A stretch of DNA of 13,759 nucleotides from Elusimicrobiaceae bacterium (GTDB lineage Bacteria > Elusimicrobiota > Elusimicrobia > Elusimicrobiales > Elusimicrobiaceae), in NCBI GenBank assembly GCA_024405075.1, contig JAKSPG010000016.1, positions 1 to 13,759 on the forward strand, given 5' to 3'. Positions 1 to 7,825 of the stretch are shown piece by piece. Under the pieces are notes generated by a model. The model did no database searches and was not told the DNA's origin. It saw only the letters and a list, made by a program, of their open reading frames with translations. Position 1 is the stretch's first letter. The number at the start of each line of letters is the position of its first letter. The position numbers were made by a program, and so were the translations under genes.

Positions 1-1
1 G

Positions 2-2134
2 CACAACGGTAAATTATGGCATTTGCGCTACAAAGGCGAGGACGGCTCCGAAGGCATTGTCATTGCCACCACCCGCCCGGAAACGATTTATGCCGACGCC
101 GCCATCGCCGTCAATCCCAAAGACAAACGCTTTACGGGTATGATTGGTAAAAAAGTAATTATTCCGCTGGCCAACCGTGCTATTCCGATTATTGCCGATG
201 AGGCCGTGGAAATGGAATTTGGTACGGGTGCTTTGAAGATTACGCCGGCGCACGACGCGACGGACTACGAGGTTGGCAAACGCCACAATTTACCCATTCT
301 AACCGTCATCAACGATAAAGGCAAAATGATTAACTGCCCCGAAAAATACCTAGGTATGGACCGCGACGTCTGCCGCAAAGAAACCGTTAAAGATTTAGAC
401 GCCGCCGGTTTACTGGTAAAAGAAGAAAAATACAACAATGCCGTCTCCACCTGCTACCGCTGCCACAGCACCATTGAGCCGTTTATGAGTGAGCAGTGGT
501 TCGTGAAAATGGATAAATTGGCCGCACCGGCTATTGCGGCGGCCGAGTCGGGCGAACTCGCTTTCCACCCGGCCAACTGGAAGAATCCGTTTTTGAATTG
601 GCTTAAAAATATCCAAGACTGGTGTATTTCGCGCCAGATTTGGTGGGGGCACCGTATCCCTGTGTGGTATTGCCGTCACTGTAGCGGCAAAGGGCTCACC
701 TTCGCTACTGACCAACAAGGCCACGAGCAACTTACAAAAGTGTCTTTTGAAGACGGTGCACAGCCGATTGTTTCCTTTGAAAAACCGGCGGCGTGTCCGC
801 ATTGCGGCGGGCATGACCTCGTGCAAGACCCGGACGTGTTAGATACGTGGTTTTCTTCCGCCTTATGGCCGATGTCTGTTTTCGGCTGGCCGGAAAAAAC
901 GGCGGATATGCAACATTTTTATCCTACCAGTGTGATGGTTACCGGGTATGAAATTCTCTACTTGTGGGTAGCACGCATGGTAATGACCGGTTTAGATTTT
1001 ACCGGAAAGTTACCCTTTAAAGATGTGTACTTAAACGGTATCGTGCGCGATAAAAGCGGTCAAAAGATGAGTAAATCCAAAGGCAACGTCATTGACCCGT
1101 TGGATATGACAGCTAAATACGGTACGGACGCGGTACGTTTTTCGCTACTGATGCAAGCTGTCCCCAGCAAGGATATCCCGTATGCTGAAGAAAGCATCAC
1201 GGGCGCGCGTAATTTTTGCAACAAGCTGTATAACGCTTCGCGCTTTATCTTAATGAACATGGAAGGGATTAAAGGCCCACTTCCGATGCCCAAAGAGGTT
1301 ACCGAACTGGCCGACAAGTGGATCTTAGATCGCTTTGCCAATGCCATTAAAACGGCACGCGAAGGAATTGAAAAATATAATTTGGCCTTGACGGCAAATG
1401 CGTTATATCACTTCCTGTGGGGTGATTTCTGCGACTGGTATATTGAACTAGCCAAGCAACGTTTCCAAACCAAAGAAAAAGAACACGTCATGGCGTTGTG
1501 TGTGCATATCTTGTATAACACGTTAAAAGCGTTGCATCCGCTGATTCCTTTTGTGACGGAAGAAATTGCAGCTTCGCTGCGGGAATACGTGGGAGAAACG
1601 CAGGAGTTTTTACTCAATCAAACCTACCCCTCTTTTGACTCGGCGCTTTGCTGTCCGCAAGCGGTCGCCAAAATGGATATCATTCAGGGAGTTACCCGAA
1701 TGATTCGTACGATTCGTTCGCAGTTTAATGTACCGCCGGGATTAAAAATCTCCGTCGTGCTGACTGCCGCCAACGCGGACGAATTGGCCATCGTGCGCGA
1801 ATACGCCGACTACATTAAACTCATGGCTAAAATTGAAAATTTAACCATTGAAACCAACGCCGCCAAACCCAAACAAACCGCCACGGCCGTGTTTGAAAAT
1901 ATAACGGTATACGTACCGCTAACGGGGTTGATTGATTTTGATAAAGAACGCAAACGGTTGGAAAAAGAACTGGCACAGGCCAACGCGAATATCGCTTCGC
2001 GCCAAGCGCGTTTGTCGCAGGAAAACTTCATTAAGCATGCCCCGGCCGAGCAAATTCAAAAAACGAAGGACGAACTGGCCGCCGCCCAATTGGCTTTGGC
2101 GCAGGTAACGGCTTCGTTGGAGGACTTAAACTAA
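2..2134 (+). CDS. valS: Valyl-tRNA synthetase, 3' part (5' end outside the window)
   Basis: This class I aminoacyl-tRNA synthetase charges tRNA-Val with valine in the cytosol and edits mischarged threonine. The frame is open from the first complete codon of the window, so the N-terminus and the HIGH motif are missing. About 710 residues remain, against roughly 880-950 in the family. The fragment begins in the CP1 editing domain (ATTRPET just after the start). It continues through cysteine pairs typical of IleRS/ValRS zinc modules (CYRC, YCRHC, CPHC), the DTWFSSALWP segment, the KMSKS ATP-binding loop (codons at 1064-1078) and the anticodon-binding domain. It ends in the C-terminal coiled-coil arm rich in Lys, Glu and Ala (about 1936-2131). 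The stop codon overlaps the start of the next gene by one base (TAATG), so the two are probably translationally coupled. The family assignment is very secure. Confidence 0.97.
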   Translation, partial: HNGKLWHLRYKGEDGSEGIVIATTRPETIYADAAIAVNPKDKRFTGMIGKKVIIPLANRAIPIIADEAVEMEFGTGALKITPAHDATDYEVGKRHNLPILTVINDKGKMINCPEKYLGMDRDVCRKETVKDLDAAGLLVKEEKYNNAVSTCYRCHSTIEPFMSEQWFVKMDKLAAPAIAAAESGELAFHPANWKNPFLNWLKNIQDWCISRQIWWGHRIPVWYCRHCSGKGLTFATDQQGHEQLTKVSFEDGAQPIVSFEKPAACPHCGGHDLVQDPDVLDTWFSSALWPMSVFGWPEKTADMQHFYPTSVMVTGYEILYLWVARMVMTGLDFTGKLPFKDVYLNGIVRDKSGQKMSKSKGNVIDPLDMTAKYGTDAVRFSLLMQAVPSKDIPYAEESITGARNFCNKLYNASRFILMNMEGIKGPLPMPKEVTELADKWILDRFANAIKTAREGIEKYNLALTANALYHFLWGDFCDWYIELAKQRFQTKEKEHVMALCVHILYNTLKALHPLIPFVTEEIAASLREYVGETQEFLLNQTYPSFDSALCCPQAVAKMDIIQGVTRMIRTIRSQFNVPPGLKISVVLTAANADELAIVREYADYIKLMAKIENLTIETNAAKPKQTATAVFENITVYVPLTGLIDFDKERKRLEKELAQANANIASRQARLSQENFIKHAPAEQIQKTKDELAAAQLALAQVTASLEDLN

Positions 2135-3480
2135 TGCGTAAACTGTGGATGACAGGGTTGGCAATCGTTTTGCCACTGGTTTGTTTGGCTCAAGCACTGC
2201 AGGATTGGAAAGCACTCTCCCAGTACGACAAAGAAGCGGTTAAAAAACAGCTTACCCAACGCTTGACTCGTTACGTTACGTTTGATACGCAAGCCCGGGA
2301 ATCAGACCAAGTCCCCAGCACGCCCGGCCAAACCAAGCTGGCTAAAGAGCTGGCCAAGGAACTTAAAAAAAACGGAGCGCAGCACGTACAGGTAGATAAG
2401 TTCTCTATCGTAACGGCTGAAATCCCTTCCAACGTGGACAAACCGACCCCCACGGTAGCTTTTTTGGCTCACTCGGATACCGCGCTGGAAGCTTCCGGAC
2501 GTAACGTGCGCCCGCAGATACACTCGTCTTACAAGGGAGGGCCCATTGTTATTGACCAAGCGCATAAAATTACGTTAGACCTCTCTAACGCGCCGCAACT
2601 GGCTCGCGCCAAAGGGCACGACATCATAACCGCTTCCGGTGATACCTTACTGGGAGCCGATGATAAAAGCGGTGTAGCGATTCTGCTTACGCTCACACAA
2701 TACTTTTACGATCACCCCTCGCTGAAACACGGCCCTATTAAAATAGTTTTTACACCCGATGAAGAAACGGGAGCCGGCATTGACCACTTAGACGTAGCAG
2801 CCCTGGGAGCGCAAGCGGCCTATACACTTGACGGCAGCGACCTGGGAGAACTAACCGATGAAACTTTCAATGCCAAAGCGTTTACCGCTGTGTTTGAGGG
2901 CTACCGGGCCGTACATCCCGGCCAAGCCATGCATGCCCCGTTTGCCGATAATGTACTCATGGCGTCGGACTTCCACACGCTACTTCCCCGTTACAAACGG
3001 CCGGAAAACACGGCAGAGCGCCGCGGGTTTATTTTGGTAGACAGTATCACCACCGAGGCAGACCGCACCGAAGTAAAAGGTATTCTGCGTGCATTTAGCG
3101 ACGAAGAAATGAAAACCCTGGTAAACGATGTTACCCAGGCATTTAACACGGTAAAAGCCATGAATTACAAGGGAAAAGATTTTTCGTTAGTGTTTACAGA
3201 CCAGTACCGCAACATGAAAAGCGTGCTGCCGCCGCATGTTGTAAAATTGGCCGAAACTGCTATGCGCCAGGAAGGCATTACTCCCAAACGCCACGCCGCA
3301 CGCGGCGGTACGGACGGGGCGCAACTGTCGTTTAAGGGGCTACCCACGCCTAATTTATTCTCGGGGCAGTACAACATGCACAGCACGCTGGAGTACGCCG
3401 ACGTGGATGTGATGGAAGCGTCCCTTCGCACGGTTTTGCGCCTGGCCATGTTATGGGCCGAGCAACCCGGTACCAACTAA
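2134..3480 (+). CDS. pepT: Peptidase T-like M20 metallo-aminopeptidase with signal peptide
   Basis: Peptidase T removes the N-terminal residue from tripeptides using two zinc ions. The M20 ligands and catalytic residues are visible: H113-S-D115, GADDK with D176/D177, EE at 210-211, D233 in YTLDGS, H261 in VHPG and H416 in NMHS. The diagnostic RGGTDGAQLSF block is also intact. The length of 448 aa exceeds the usual ~410 because of an N-terminal extension. That extension reads as a signal peptide: MRK, then a hydrophobic stretch, with likely cleavage after AQA (residue 21). The cysteine at 17 lacks a proper lipobox. Export to the periplasm is therefore inferred, although classical PepT is cytosolic. 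The start is fixed by the ATGA-type overlap with valS. The enzyme is probably cotranscribed with valS and ends at the terminator at 3501-3528. Confidence 0.9.
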   Translation: MRKLWMTGLAIVLPLVCLAQALQDWKALSQYDKEAVKKQLTQRLTRYVTFDTQARESDQVPSTPGQTKLAKELAKELKKNGAQHVQVDKFSIVTAEIPSNVDKPTPTVAFLAHSDTALEASGRNVRPQIHSSYKGGPIVIDQAHKITLDLSNAPQLARAKGHDIITASGDTLLGADDKSGVAILLTLTQYFYDHPSLKHGPIKIVFTPDEETGAGIDHLDVAALGAQAAYTLDGSDLGELTDETFNAKAFTAVFEGYRAVHPGQAMHAPFADNVLMASDFHTLLPRYKRPENTAERRGFILVDSITTEADRTEVKGILRAFSDEEMKTLVNDVTQAFNTVKAMNYKGKDFSLVFTDQYRNMKSVLPPHVVKLAETAMRQEGITPKRHAARGGTDGAQLSFKGLPTPNLFSGQYNMHSTLEYADVDVMEASLRTVLRLAMLWAEQPGTN

Positions 3481-3500
3481 TCAGCCGGATTTATCCACTT

Positions 3501-3528
3501 ACCGCCCGCACCAACGGGCGGTTTTTTT
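3501..3528 (+). terminator. Intrinsic terminator after valS-pepT
   Basis: A perfect 8-bp GC-rich stem (ACCGCCCG at 3501-3508 pairs with CGGGCGGT at 3515-3522) closes a 6-nt loop. It is followed by a run of seven T ending at 3528. It lies 20 bp past the pepT stop codon and should end the valS-pepT transcript. Confidence 0.9.
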
Positions 3529-3530
3529 AT

Positions 3531-3565
3531 GCCAAAGGACCTAGTTGAAAATTAGGCCTTTTGGC
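3531..3565. repeat. Imperfect 13-bp inverted repeat upstream of the second peptidase
   Basis: The arms at 3531-3543 and 3553-3565 match at 11 of 13 positions when one is reverse-complemented, around a 9-nt AT-rich centre. The repeat sits between the preceding terminator and the putative -35 box at 3568, so it could be an operator. No T-run follows it, so it is not a typical terminator. A role is inferred from position only. Confidence 0.5.
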
Positions 3566-3567
3566 CC

Positions 3568-3597
3568 TTGCGCTTTCCCGGTACAGATTATTACAAT
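3568..3597 (+). promoter_or_regulatory. Candidate sigma70-type promoter for the second PepT-like gene
   Basis: TTGCGC at 3568-3573 and TACAAT at 3592-3597 are separated by 18 bp. They lie just after a terminator and an inverted repeat. Transcription would begin about 25-30 bp before the ATG at 3630. The -35 box is a partial match, so confidence is moderate. Confidence 0.45.
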
Positions 3598-3629
3598 AAG
3601 AATATATTTTAAATATATCGGAGGAGTAC

Positions 3630-5171
3630 ATGAAGAAACTTTTGTCTTTTCTACCTGCCCTGTTACTTACAGGTTTATTTTCTACTGCTGCGCAAGCCAC
3701 TCCCGCGCGCGTGAGTCCGTTGACCGCTCAAGTAGCCAGAAATTTAGCCGCCGTTCAAATGCACGCGCCGACCACGCCGGACAACAATCCGCAACGTAGA
3801 AACAAAACATTGGTTGAACAATACCGCTCTACCCTGTTTGACCGTTTCTTACAATATGTTACGTACAACAGCCAAAGCAGCTACACGGAAGAAATTACAC
3901 CTGACCAAATTGCAACTGCCAAAAAATTGTACGAAGAAATTAAATCCTTAGGTTATCCGCAAGCACAACTCTCCGAACATCATTACATTTTTGTAAAGAT
4001 TCCCTCTAATTTACCCGAAGGCCAACAGGCCCCTATTCTGGGTTTCAGCGCACACTACGATGTAACGCCGGACGTAACGACCAACAATGTGCACGCGCAA
4101 GTCATTAAAAATTACCGCGGTAACAAAATTGACTTAGGCGTCAACCCGAAAGGCGAACGGCAAGTGCTGGACCCGGATACCCCGCGCGACGCGTATTTAA
4201 AAACGCGCATCGGCAAAACGATTGTCACTTCCGACGGCACCACCAACCTGGGGGCCGACAACCGCGCCGGTATGTCTATTTTAATTACCTTGCTACAACT
4301 CTTGGCGGAAAACCCCAACCGGCCGCACGGGGAAATTCAAATGGTCATCGCCCCGAACGAAGAAACCGGCGGCGCAGCCGATTACATTACCGAAGTCCCC
4401 TACCGCCCGGAAATTGCGTTTGATTTTGACGGCAGTGTAGACGGCGAACTCATGGTAAACAATTTTAACGCACTGCAAATTCTCGTTACCGTTAAAGGGC
4501 ACGAAGGGCATCAATCCAACGCGGACGGCACCTATATTAACCACGGCTTAGCCGCGGCCGATTTAGTCAAACAAGTATACGAGGACCCGTCTATCCCGCG
4601 CCGTTTTGCCGGAAACAGCATCGTAAACCCGCAATCTACAAACGGCCATTGGTTACGCTTGCCGACCGAAAGCCGCAACATGGAAGGTTATTTAGACGTA
4701 TTTATCCAACGCCCGGCCAACGATGTAACGATTGTGGATTTCCGCGCGCGCAGTTTTGCGCAAGCCGATTTGGATGAAATTGAACAATTCATCCGGGAAA
4801 TTACCGCTTTCCTCGCACAAAAATATGACGATGAAAACACGCAAAAGAAAGTAACGTTCTCCATTGAAACTAAATCTACCTATAATAACGTCGGTGAAAC
4901 GGCCCACCCGGCTTCGTTGGACGTCGCCCGTGCGGCATTTGCCGGCGCCGGCGTAACCATGCGGCCCGTATCCGAACGGGCCGGCACAACCGGAGCTATC
5001 TTTGTAGCCGCCACCAAAAACGAAGAAGAAAAAATCGTCGGTTCGTTTATGCTCCTTACCGGCCAAAACAACATGCACTCGTACGTGGAATGGCTCAGCG
5101 AAGAAGATATGTTCAACGGGTTTTGGATCGGGCTTAATATCATGGACGAAGTAGCCCGGTTGAAAAAATAA
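3630..5171 (+). CDS. Divergent exported PepT-like M20 metallopeptidase
   Basis: This 513-aa protein has the peptidase T fold signature: HYD at 142-144, GADNR at 208-212, NEETGG with E244/E245, D267 in FDFDGS and H483 in NNMHS. A clear signal peptide (MKK, hydrophobic core, AQA cleavage near residue 23) predicts a periplasmic or secreted enzyme, followed by a linker of about 35 residues. It is some 100 residues longer than cytosolic PepT, with extra sequence around residues 310-385. It differs from the upstream paralogue at conserved places: GADDK is GADNR and the RGGTDGAQ block reads RAGTTGAI. All apparent zinc ligands remain, so it is probably active but with altered specificity. A strong Shine-Dalgarno sequence (GGAGGA at 3620-3625, 4 nt before the ATG) fixes the start. 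It has its own promoter region and is followed 14 bp later by rdgB. Confidence 0.87.
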   Translation: MKKLLSFLPALLLTGLFSTAAQATPARVSPLTAQVARNLAAVQMHAPTTPDNNPQRRNKTLVEQYRSTLFDRFLQYVTYNSQSSYTEEITPDQIATAKKLYEEIKSLGYPQAQLSEHHYIFVKIPSNLPEGQQAPILGFSAHYDVTPDVTTNNVHAQVIKNYRGNKIDLGVNPKGERQVLDPDTPRDAYLKTRIGKTIVTSDGTTNLGADNRAGMSILITLLQLLAENPNRPHGEIQMVIAPNEETGGAADYITEVPYRPEIAFDFDGSVDGELMVNNFNALQILVTVKGHEGHQSNADGTYINHGLAAADLVKQVYEDPSIPRRFAGNSIVNPQSTNGHWLRLPTESRNMEGYLDVFIQRPANDVTIVDFRARSFAQADLDEIEQFIREITAFLAQKYDDENTQKKVTFSIETKSTYNNVGETAHPASLDVARAAFAGAGVTMRPVSERAGTTGAIFVAATKNEEEKIVGSFMLLTGQNNMHSYVEWLSEEDMFNGFWIGLNIMDEVARLKK

Positions 5172-5185
5172 TATTTATTGAAAGC

Positions 5186-5800
5186 ATGAAAATTTTAATT
5201 GCTACCGGTAATCCCCATAAATTAAAAGAATTGTTGGGTGTCCTTCCCACCAAAACGCGCCGCGGAACGCCACTGCAATATGTCAGTTTGGCGGACTTTT
5301 CGGGCCTGCATTTACCGCCCGAAAACGGCCAAACGTTGGAAGAAAACGCCGCGCTAAAAGCCGTATATGCGGCTAGAAAAACTGGGCTGGCCGCGATATC
5401 GGACGATACCGGTTTAGAAGTGGACGCGCTCAATGGTGCGCCGGGCGTGTATACCGCGCGTTACGCCGGAGCACAAGCCGATGACGACGATAACAACCGC
5501 AAATTATTAAGTGCTTTGGAACACAAACAACTACCACAGCGCACGGCGCGCTTTCGCACCATTGCCTGTTTGGCTACACCCGAGGGACAGACGTGTACAT
5601 TTGAAGGCACGCTGGAAGGATTTATCGGCTTTGGTTACCGCGGCACGAACGGCTTTGGCTACGACCCGATTTTTATGGTAGACGACGGGAAAAAGGCCCT
5701 GGCCGAACTGACCGAAACACAAAAAAATAAAATCAGCCACCGCGGCAAAGCGTTTCGCAAACTAGCCGCACAGCTAACGGCCGAAGTGCCCGTCAAATAA
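5186..5800 (+). CDS. rdgB: XTP/dITP diphosphatase (RdgB/HAM1 family)
   Basis: This cytosolic house-cleaning enzyme hydrolyses non-canonical purine nucleoside triphosphates (dITP, XTP) to monophosphates, keeping them out of DNA and RNA. At 204 aa it is full length. Visible motifs are the N-terminal ATGNPHKLKEL substrate loop (residues 6-16), SDDTGLEVDAL with metal-binding D73/D74, GFGYDPIF and the C-terminal ISHRGKAF nucleotide-binding signature. It starts 14 bp after the preceding peptidase stop with only a weak GAAAG as ribosome-binding site, so it probably depends on read-through from that gene. A short insertion (PTKTRRGTPLQYV) follows the first helix. It ends at a good intrinsic terminator. 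The family call is very secure. Confidence 0.95.
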   Translation: MKILIATGNPHKLKELLGVLPTKTRRGTPLQYVSLADFSGLHLPPENGQTLEENAALKAVYAARKTGLAAISDDTGLEVDALNGAPGVYTARYAGAQADDDDNNRKLLSALEHKQLPQRTARFRTIACLATPEGQTCTFEGTLEGFIGFGYRGTNGFGYDPIFMVDDGKKALAELTETQKNKISHRGKAFRKLAAQLTAEVPVK

Positions 5801-5809
5801 ATTTTAGAC

Positions 5810-5838
5810 CCCCCGCCGAGTAAGGCGGGGGATTTTTT
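5810..5838 (+). terminator. Intrinsic terminator after rdgB
   Basis: An 8-bp stem (5810-5817 with 5824-5831) encloses the loop GAGTAA and is followed by six T (5833-5838). It lies between convergent genes. Read on the - strand it also forms the hairpin after the pilin stop, but with a poor T-run there. Confidence 0.88.
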
Positions 5839-6367
5839 AGTTAAATACGTATACGTAGTTATCGCCGTTACTGGTGGCTTGGGAAAAACTTTTGTTTGTT
5901 ACGCTCTCGCAGACCCGTTGGGCGCGCGGAGAGCTTTTAGCAGCATAACAACTCCTGCCATTTGACCCCCAATACGACATCACCCGAGCACTCCCCCCGG
6001 GATAACTTACGCTGCACAGACCATATCGCCCCGCGGTTCCGTTCTGCAGGGTGCAATAACCCCAATCCCAATAAATGTAGGTATCGTCCTCTCCGCCACC
6101 GCTGGTAGGAGCGGGCAAATCAGCTTCCGCCAATTGGCCCCATGTAGTTGCATATTCGCCGCTAGCCAAATAATGAACCCGTTGCGCATCCCATACTGCT
6201 TTATGCATAATAATGGCCTGCATAAATTTAGCTTTGTCCACCGCTTTTTGATACTGCGGCAACGCCACCGCCGACAAAATGCCAATGATGAGAACAACCA
6301 CTAACAACTCAATTAACGTAAATGCTTTGACGTCTAAACAACCCGACAAACAATTTTTCTTTTTCAT
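5837..6367 (-). CDS. Type IV pilin-like protein (class III prepilin)
   Basis: This 176-aa prepilin has a 15-residue leader (MKKK..., ending VKA), then the N-methylation and assembly helix FTLIELLVVVLIIGIL with Glu at mature position +5. Ala rather than Gly sits before the predicted cleavage site. The globular part has four cysteines (two possible disulfides) and an aromatic-rich C-terminus (YVYVFN). Processing by PilD (6576-7358) and assembly into a pilus or pseudopilus are inferred from the family. A GTG five codons upstream (6382) is possible. The ATG at 6367 is chosen because GAGGGGG (6374-6380) sits exactly 6 nt before it and overlaps the longer version's codons. The gene appears monocistronic with its own promoter. 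It is convergent with rdgB. Whether it is a major or minor subunit cannot be told. Confidence 0.9.
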   Translation of the reverse strand: MKKKNCLSGCLDVKAFTLIELLVVVLIIGILSAVALPQYQKAVDKAKFMQAIIMHKAVWDAQRVHYLASGEYATTWGQLAEADLPAPTSGGGEDDTYIYWDWGYCTLQNGTAGRYGLCSVSYPGGSARVMSYWGSNGRSCYAAKSSPRAQRVCESVTNKSFSQATSNGDNYVYVFN

Positions 6368-6403
6368 GCGTATCCCCCTCACTTAAAATTAGGTTATATG
6401 CGT

Positions 6404-6431
6404 ATCGTACCAAAAAAAAAAACGATGTCAA
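6404..6431 (-). promoter_or_regulatory. Pilin promoter with an 11-bp homopolymer in its spacer
   Basis: On the - strand a perfect TTGACA (6426-6431) and TACGAT (6404-6409) are 16 bp apart. The spacer contains eleven uninterrupted T (A at 6412-6422 on the + strand). The predicted start of transcription lies about 30 nt before the pilin ATG at 6367. TAATTTTA appears between promoter and Shine-Dalgarno. Confidence 0.75.
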
Positions 6432-6511
6432 GTTTTATTTTTTTCTCCCATGGCAATAGACGGTGCAACCAGCAAACAGCGGTTTTAGGCCGCTCGGTGA
6501 GCCGCCAGGAT

Positions 6512-6549
6512 AAAAAATCCCCCGTCTTTCCAAAAGGAAAGACGGGGGG
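6512..6549 (-). terminator. Intrinsic terminator of the nif3-M20-pseudopilin-pilD unit
   Basis: A 13-bp stem (6519-6531 with 6536-6548) with the loop AAAA on the + strand is followed, on the - strand, by six T (complement of 6512-6517). It lies 27 bp past the pilD stop. The stretch between it and the pilin promoter (about 6432-6511) shows no gene. Confidence 0.92.
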
Positions 6550-6575
6550 TATCAAATACAAAACAACTGATTTTT

Positions 6576-7358
6576 TTAAAACTCAATCGTCAGCATGGCA
6601 GGCGTAATTAGATACGCTAAATTAATCAGTGCCCCCATACTTAAAAACGGCCCAAAGGGAATTGCGTCGCCGCCTTTTTTTCCTTTAAAGATAATCAAAA
6701 AAAGCGCGTAGATAAGCCCCAAAAACGAGGCCATCACGACCGCGGTAATCACTCCCTGCCAGCCCACCAGTGCGCCGACGCCGCCCATCAGTTTCACGTC
6801 GCCGCCGCCCATGGCTTCTTTTTTAAAAATCCATGTGCCGATTAGCGCAATAGCCAACACGCCAAACAGCCCTACTCCCGCGCCAAGTAGCGAGGCCAAC
6901 TCCTTCTGCCACCACAGCCCGGAAAAGTTCGGGTTTGCCCACGCAAATAACAAGCCCCACACAATTAGTCCCAACGAAAAACGGTCCGGAATGATCATCA
7001 ATTCTAAATCAATAACGGACAAAATAACCAACGAATACACCGCCGCTAACACCACAAACGTCCACAAACTGACCCCAAAACGCCACACGAAAAGCACCGT
7101 CAACGCTCCGGTAAGTAATTCAATCAGCGGGTATTGCATGGAAATCGGTTTTTTACATTTCCGGCATTTACCCAACAGCCACAAGTAGCTCAACACCGGG
7201 ATATTATCATACCACCGGATACGTGCGTTACAATGCGGACAACCCGACGGCGGCCACACGAGCGATTTATCCCGCGGGATCCGGTAGATGCATACGTTTA
7301 AAAAACTGCCGAACACCAACCCAAATAGTCCGGCAAAAATGAGTATCAATGTTTCCAT
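6576..7358 (-). CDS. pilD: Prepilin peptidase / N-methyltransferase (A24 family)
   Basis: This inner-membrane aspartic peptidase cuts the positively charged leader from prepilins and methylates the new N-terminal residue. The protein of about 260 aa shows the full bifunctional layout. First comes a hydrophobic N-terminus with GSFLNVCIYRIPR. Then comes a cytoplasmic zinc module with two CxxC pairs (CPHC and CRKC), and DNIPVLSYL. The membrane peptidase follows, with one catalytic Asp in the SVIDLELMIIPD region and the second in MGGGDVKLMGG. Several membrane helices are visible. A GTG at 7397 would add 13 residues and overlap the pseudopilin gene. The ATG at 7358 is preferred because it gives the normal family N-terminus, but neither start has a clear Shine-Dalgarno sequence. 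It is the last gene of its operon and is probably coupled to the pseudopilin gene upstream. It likely serves all the prepilins in the window. Confidence 0.95.
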   Translation of the reverse strand: METLILIFAGLFGLVFGSFLNVCIYRIPRDKSLVWPPSGCPHCNARIRWYDNIPVLSYLWLLGKCRKCKKPISMQYPLIELLTGALTVLFVWRFGVSLWTFVVLAAVYSLVILSVIDLELMIIPDRFSLGLIVWGLLFAWANPNFSGLWWQKELASLLGAGVGLFGVLAIALIGTWIFKKEAMGGGDVKLMGGVGALVGWQGVITAVVMASFLGLIYALFLIIFKGKKGGDAIPFGPFLSMGALINLAYLITPAMLTIEF

Positions 7359-7381
7359 AAAATCAGTATATTCCACTTCGG

Positions 7382-7798
7382 TTAATGCAGATACCACGCC
7401 TTGCCATAACTATCTTCTTTGTCAGAATTAACAAAGAAATCACCATAGCGCGGATCGGCCGGGTCGCTTACGTAAGCCCAACCGCCGGTTTTGGTAAACG
7501 CTTGTTCAAAATTGCCGTGCGACACATGCGCCGACGGTGCATACCCCGGCACACGCGCCTGTGGAATTTGTTCAATAAATTGCGGAACCAAACAAGACAA
7601 ATCATCTGTCGGATATTTGCCTTGGTTCTCCCCGTAGTAGGCGGCAATGGCATTGCGCACCCGCATCAACTGGTGCTTGGTACTTCCTTCCTGCGATTTA
7701 TGCACCAAAGTTATGAACTTTGGCACCGTAAACCCGATTAAACACGCTAACACCGCTAGCACGACTATAATTTCTACCGCGGTAGAACCTTTCTTCAT
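7382..7798 (-). CDS. GspG-like pseudopilin / minor pilin
   Basis: This 138-aa protein has a very short class III leader, MKKG, then STAVEIIVVLAVLACLIGF with Glu at mature +5. Ser replaces the usual Phe at +1. The rest resembles small GspG-type pseudopilins: a helix with NAIAAYYGENQGKYPTDD, then a C-terminal GGWAYVSDP...GDFFVNS...YGKAWYLH segment. It differs clearly from the two longer four-cysteine pilins in the window, with only one cysteine in its globular part. It could be a type II secretion pseudopilin or a minor type IV pilin; the sequence alone does not decide. GGGAGG (7805-7810) lies 6 nt before the ATG. It is cotranscribed between the M20 hydrolase and pilD, which suggests it is a core substrate of that peptidase. 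Confidence 0.87.
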   Translation of the reverse strand: MKKGSTAVEIIVVLAVLACLIGFTVPKFITLVHKSQEGSTKHQLMRVRNAIAAYYGENQGKYPTDDLSCLVPQFIEQIPQARVPGYAPSAHVSHGNFEQAFTKTGGWAYVSDPADPRYGDFFVNSDKEDSYGKAWYLH

Positions 7799-7825
7799 GT
7801 TCCGCCTCCCTTTTGTTAAAGTGCC

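Noticed and set aside
3545..3799. A + strand open frame covering the upstream region and start of the second peptidase.
   Set aside because: It runs through the inverted repeat, promoter and Shine-Dalgarno sequence of the real gene and gives no plausible protein.
4963..4982. A 7-bp perfect hairpin (GGCCCGT / ACGGGCC) inside the second peptidase gene.
   Set aside because: It is within conserved coding sequence, lacks a T-run, and can arise by chance in GC-rich codons.
6811..7188. A + strand open frame of 125 codons opposite pilD.
   Set aside because: It is antisense to an unmistakable prepilin peptidase, lacks a ribosome-binding site, and has low-complexity composition that mirrors the membrane helices of pilD.
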